Source: JACCUZ01 sp038246575 (GTDB lineage Bacteria > Actinomycetota > Actinomycetes > JACCUZ01). Taken from it: a DNA stretch of 7,637 bases. The notes under the pieces are model-generated. The model was not told the origin of the DNA, did not search any database, and saw only the letters and a list, made by a program, of their open reading frames with translations. Shown here piece by piece: positions 5,378 through 7,637 of the stretch (position 1 is the first letter of the stretch; every line of letters starts with the position of its first letter). Both the position numbers and the translations under genes were made by a program. The DNA is taken from positions 1 to 7,637 of the forward strand of contig JBBRVU010000192.1 in assembly GCA_038246575.1 (NCBI GenBank). Reading direction: 5' to 3'.

Positions 5378-6528
5378 TGATCAGGAGCGTGGTCAGGTCT
5401 CTGCGAGACGAACCGCGAGCTGCTGCGGCGCCGCCGCGGGTGTGGCGGGACTGGGCACTGGTCGCTGTCCTGCTGCTCACCGCCGTACTCGAGGGCATCC
5501 TCCGTACGGACGTCGCGTGGCGTCCGGTCGCGCTCGTGCTGGCGGCGGCGCTGGTGCTCCCACTGCTGTGGCGGCGGACGCACCCGCTTGCTGCCGTCGC
5601 CGTGACCTTCGGCGCAGTCATCGTGCTGAATCTCGCCACGCTGATCGATGGTCCGGACGCATCTGTGGGCCTGTACACGATGATCTACGTGGTTCTGCTC
5701 CCCTACGCGTTGACCCGATGGGGGTCTGGTCGCGAGGTCATCGTCGGGCTGTCGATCGTCGTGGTCGCCGGCCTGCTCGGGATCGCGGCCGACTACAACG
5801 GCTTCGGCGAAGCGGCGGCAGGCTTCGTGTTCCTCATGTTTCCCGCGGTCCTCGGAGCCATGGTCCGCTTCGGGACGACTTCGCGAGTTCGCGAGATCGA
5901 TCAAATGAGGCTGCGCGAGCGCGAGCAGCTCGCACGCGAGCTGCATGACACCGTGGCGCACCACGTGTCGGCCATGGTCATCCGTGCGCAGGCTGGACGT
6001 GTCGTCGCCTCGTCGGACCCCAGCGCAGCGATCGATGCGCTCCAGGTCATCGAGGAGGAAGGCTCCCGTACCCTCGCCGAGATGCGGACCATGGTCGGCG
6101 CGCTGCGCGATCGCGAGGATGCCGACCTCGGCCCGCAGAACGGCGTGGCCGACATCGAGCGACTCGCCCGCGGCATCGACGACGAGCCACGGGTTCAGGT
6201 AGACCTCACGGGCGACCTCGACGACCTCGGCCCGGCGGTCGGGGCAGCCATTTACCGCATCGCCCAGGAATCGGTCACGAACGCGTTGCGGCACGCACGC
6301 AACGCCACAAGCATCGACGTGCAGGTCCGGGGAGATCAGGACGTCGTACGCCTGACGGTCCGTGACGACGGCGACCAGGTGGCTGCGTCCAGCGTCAGTG
6401 CCGGCTATGGCGTCGTGGGGATGACGGAACGGGCGGCACTCCTCGGCGGAACCCTCGCTGCCGGCCCAGCGCACGACCATGGCTGGGTGGTCGACGCGGT
6501 GCTTCCTCGGGCGGGACCGAGCCGATGA
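5377..6528 (+). CDS. Membrane sensor histidine kinase, HisKA_3/NarL-partner type
   Basis: A 383-residue two-component sensor. The N-terminal half has about six hydrophobic segments (near 25-44, 49-65, 70-90, 97-114, 119-137 and 147-163) joined by short loops, so sensing is probably within the membrane. The HisKA_3 dimerisation domain follows with REQLARELHDTVAHHVSAM; H190 is the predicted phosphoacceptor, next to D191. The HATPase_c domain shows the N-box IAQESVTNALRHA (N302), then VRDDGDQ (328-334) and GYGVVGMTERAALLGG (343-358). In the D-box the usual second glycine of DDGxG is Gln334, a small deviation that need not abolish ATP binding. The start is a GTG without ribosome site, probably leaderless, with an in-frame stop four codons upstream. 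It overlaps the response regulator gene by ATGA. The likely output is the divergent MMPL exporter; the signal is unknown. Confidence 0.95.
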   Translation: MIRSVVRSLRDEPRAAAAPPRVWRDWALVAVLLLTAVLEGILRTDVAWRPVALVLAAALVLPLLWRRTHPLAAVAVTFGAVIVLNLATLIDGPDASVGLYTMIYVVLLPYALTRWGSGREVIVGLSIVVVAGLLGIAADYNGFGEAAAGFVFLMFPAVLGAMVRFGTTSRVREIDQMRLREREQLARELHDTVAHHVSAMVIRAQAGRVVASSDPSAAIDALQVIEEEGSRTLAEMRTMVGALRDREDADLGPQNGVADIERLARGIDDEPRVQVDLTGDLDDLGPAVGAAIYRIAQESVTNALRHARNATSIDVQVRGDQDVVRLTVRDDGDQVAASSVSAGYGVVGMTERAALLGGTLAAGPAHDHGWVVDAVLPRAGPSR

Positions 6529-7181
6529 GCATCCGCGTACTCGTCGCCGACGACCAGGAGCTCGTCCGGACCGGGCTGCGCATGATCCTTGACGCTCAGC
6601 CCGGCATCGAGGTCGTCGGCGAGGCGCGGGACGGCCGCGAAGCCGTATCCCTCGCTCGCGAGCTGCGTCCCGATGTGTGCCTGTTCGACATCCGCATGCC
6701 CGAGCTCAACGGGCTCGAGGCGACGCGGGCGCTCGCCGGGCCGGACGTCGCGGAACCCCTGGCCGTGGTTGTCATCACGACGTTCGACCTCGACGAGTAC
6801 GTCCACGGCGCGCTCAAGGCAGGCGCCCGCGGATTCCTCCTGAAGGACGCCGGACCTGAGCTGCTCACCCAGGCGATCCATGCAGCCGCCAACGGCGAGG
6901 CACTCATCGCTCCCAGTGTCACGGTGCGCCTGCTGGCGGCGTTCGCGGACGCACGCTCGAGCCAGCCACTGGCCCAGCCGATCGAACCCCTCACCGCGCG
7001 GGAGGAGGAGGTCTTGGTCACCGTCGCTCGGGGACTGACGAACGCCGAGATCGCCGACGAGCTCCACATCCAGCTCAGCACCGTCAAGACACACCTCGCG
7101 AGCCTCATGAACAAGCTCGGCACGAGGAACCGGGTCGAGATCGCCATGTGGGCTTATGAAACGAAGCGCATGAGGGCCTGA
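6525..7181 (+). CDS. NarL/FixJ-family response regulator (REC + LuxR HTH)
   Basis: A 218-residue regulator of normal family length. The receiver domain (about 3-118) has the acidic pair D9-D10, phosphoacceptor D55 in CLFDIRMPELNGLEA, the switch threonines T85-T86 and the conserved K107 in GFLLKDAG. After a linker rich in Ala, Pro and Gln (140-154), the LuxR-type helix-turn-helix runs from LTAREEEVLVTVARGLTNAE through IADELHIQLSTVKTHLASLM to NKLGTRNRVEIAMWAYE (156-212). All the key residues are present, so it should be phosphorylated by the kinase encoded just upstream. Its ATG overlaps the kinase stop (ATGA, 4 nt), so the two are made together. Probable target sites lie in the exporter/kinase divergent region, notably the inverted repeat at 5248-5276. 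The regulon is inferred from gene order only. Confidence 0.96.
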   Translation: MSIRVLVADDQELVRTGLRMILDAQPGIEVVGEARDGREAVSLARELRPDVCLFDIRMPELNGLEATRALAGPDVAEPLAVVVITTFDLDEYVHGALKAGARGFLLKDAGPELLTQAIHAAANGEALIAPSVTVRLLAAFADARSSQPLAQPIEPLTAREEEVLVTVARGLTNAEIADELHIQLSTVKTHLASLMNKLGTRNRVEIAMWAYETKRMRA

Positions 7182-7397
7182 CCATCCCGCCTGCCAAGGC
7201 CCGGGGGAGTGCATGGCTCGAGCCACCGGCCGGTTCGTCAGCGCCCTGCGAGCTCGAAGCTCACTCGGGACAAGCCACGTGATCCCCGAACTCGCGCCGG
7301 ATCGGACGGCCGAACTCATCCGTCTGCTCGTGCATCGTCTCGCCGCTCGCCGCCCATGGGGCTAGCCGATCGTCTTGCATTCGTGCTGGTCAGAGCA
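7182..7397. other. Intergenic stretch between response regulator and tRNA fragment
   Basis: No convincing gene. It holds a perfect 12-bp palindrome TGGCTCGAGCCA (7214-7225), 32 nt after the regulator stop, which could be a weak terminator hairpin but lacks a T tract. If the tRNA fragment marks an attachment site, this is the old chromosomal flank just downstream of the tRNA-Gly gene. Confidence 0.5.
7213..7365 (+). CDS. Possible small or remnant ORF, 50 residues
   Basis: An ATG at 7213 opens 50 codons ending at TAG, with the C-terminal part IPELAPDRTAELIRLLVHRL then AARRPWG looking like an amphipathic helix and with fairly GC-rich third positions. The G-rich run before the ATG is too close (about 3 nt) for a good ribosome site, and I recognise no family. 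It may be the degraded tail of a former gene or chance. Weak call. Confidence 0.18.
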   Translation: MARATGRFVSALRARSSLGTSHVIPELAPDRTAELIRLLVHRLAARRPWG

Positions 7398-7441
7398 TGG
7401 AGCGGGTGACCGGGATCGAACCGGCATGGCCAGCTTGGAAG
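7398..7441 (-). other. Truncated tRNA-Gly(TCC), 3' half only: probable attachment (att) site
   Basis: Read on the minus strand, 44 nt match a tRNA from the anticodon loop to the encoded CCA: loop CTTCCAA with anticodon TCC (glycine), 3' anticodon stem GCTGG, four-nt variable loop CCAT, T arm GCCGG-TTCGATC-CCGGT, acceptor strand CACCCGC, discriminator T and CCA. The U73 discriminator and the CCCGC acceptor strand fit bacterial tRNA-Gly. The 5' half is missing: no GCGGGTG acceptor strand and no D arm occur upstream, and the five bases before the loop (CCGAC) pair poorly with GCTGG. It is therefore not a functional tRNA. A copy beginning at the anticodon loop and running to the 3' end is the usual product of tyrosine-integrase insertion into a tRNA gene. 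The orientation puts element DNA on the right side (from 7442) and chromosome on the left. Confidence 0.85.
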
Positions 7442-7464
7442 GTCGGGCTTGTTTTGGCCGTGTT

Positions 7465-7524
7465 CAGGTCGTTGACCTGCACACCTGGTGTTGGGGGGGT
7501 CGTGTGCACACCTCCTAGTGGAGG
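7465..7524. repeat. Cluster of four perfect inverted repeats beside the att site
   Basis: Within 60 nt are CAGGTC-GTT-GACCTG (7465-7479), ACACC-T-GGTGT (7481-7491), GTGTGCACAC (7502-7511) and CCTCC-TAGT-GGAGG (7511-7524), with a run of seven G at 7493-7499 between the second and third. CACACCT also occurs twice (7480-7486 and 7507-7513). The cluster lies between the tRNA fragment and the start of the next gene. It could be recombinase or excisionase arm sites, repressor operators for that gene, or a replication or transfer control region. Confidence 0.55.
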
Positions 7525-7559
7525 CCCCGTGGAAGTAGCAGGGGTCTGTCACGGACACC

Positions 7560-7566
7560 AAGGAGG
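7560..7566 (+). promoter_or_regulatory. Strong Shine-Dalgarno site
   Basis: AAGGAGG lies eight nt before the ATG at 7575. It is the best-matching ribosome site in the window and the main evidence that translation starts there. Confidence 0.75.
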
Positions 7567-7574
7567 ACTCAGCC

Positions 7575-7637
7575 ATGGCAACACCGGAAATCCACAGCTC
7601 GTCCGGGGGCGGGCAGCCCGTCGAACCGTCCCGGCCC
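7575..7637 (+). CDS. 5' end of an unidentified gene, cut by window edge
   Basis: Only 21 codons are visible: MATPEIHSSSGGGQPVEPSR and a further Pro. The segment is rich in Ser, Gly and Pro and has no hydrophobic signal, so it looks like a disordered N-terminal tail of a cytosolic protein. The start is well supported by AAGGAGG at 7560-7566. It is the first gene inside the predicted integrative element, where integrase, excisionase, replication or regulatory genes often sit, but the visible part is too short to tell which. I do not recognise the protein. Confidence 0.6.
   Translation, partial: MATPEIHSSSGGGQPVEPSRP

Noticed and set aside
5251..6480. A 409-codon minus-strand frame opposite the histidine kinase
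   Set aside because: The product is rich in Arg, Asp and His with no domain, lies entirely opposite a well-supported kinase and would also cover the exporter/kinase control region.
6405..7319. A 304-codon minus-strand frame opposite the response regulator
   Set aside because: It is antisense to a complete NarL-type regulator and has no recognisable domain.
7209..7409. A 66-codon plus-strand frame after the response regulator
   Set aside because: It has Arg/Ser/Pro-rich shadow composition, no ribosome site, and runs into the tRNA fragment.
7398..7490. An intact tRNA gene
   Set aside because: No D arm and no GCGGGTG acceptor strand are present upstream of the anticodon loop, so only the 3' half exists.
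7316..7576. An 86-codon minus-strand frame across the tRNA fragment
   Set aside because: It covers the tRNA fragment and the palindrome cluster, shows no domain and has no supporting start signal.

Overview
The window is high-GC DNA with strong G/C bias at third codon positions, good Shine-Dalgarno sites mixed with apparently leaderless starts, and protein families typical of Actinomycetota: a two-domain MMPL exporter, a HisKA_3/NarL two-component system and a DUF6326 membrane protein. I infer an actinobacterium, perhaps soil- or plant-associated because of the ACC deaminase gene, but I cannot name a genus.

Left part (1-1846): the minus strand carries a MarR-family regulator followed 67 nt downstream by acdS, encoding 1-aminocyclopropane-1-carboxylate (ACC) deaminase, which runs off the left edge. 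A small cupin gene is read divergently from the regulator. The 33-nt gap between the two divergent starts contains a perfect 17-bp inverted repeat that overlaps the likely promoter and start of the MarR gene. This is a compact self-regulated switch, and acdS may be under the same control through read-through. A perfect 18-bp palindrome follows the cupin gene, between convergent transcription units.

Middle (1900-5204): three minus-strand genes. A 719-residue MMPL/RND exporter comes first, then, after a 132-nt gap, a four-helix DUF6326 membrane protein and a small predicted lipoprotein. The last two overlap by 4 nt and are probably translationally coupled.

Right-centre (5377-7181): a divergent two-component operon, with a membrane sensor histidine kinase and a NarL/LuxR-type response regulator overlapping by ATGA. 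The 172-nt divergent region between exporter and kinase holds a 29-bp imperfect inverted repeat and phased CGGCCG hexamers. The simplest model is that the kinase/regulator pair senses an envelope stress or drug and switches on the exporter.

Right end (7182-7637): a gene-poor stretch containing the 3' half only of a tRNA-Gly(TCC) gene on the minus strand, from anticodon loop to encoded CCA. This is the classical scar of a tyrosine-recombinase attachment site. Its orientation predicts that an integrative element begins at about 7442 and continues beyond the right edge. Just inside that side is a cluster of four perfect inverted repeats, then a well-placed Shine-Dalgarno site and the first 21 codons of an unrecognised gene. 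Nothing in the window is clearly a wholly new system. The att boundary with its palindromic leader, and the MarR/cupin/acdS switch, deserve the most attention.
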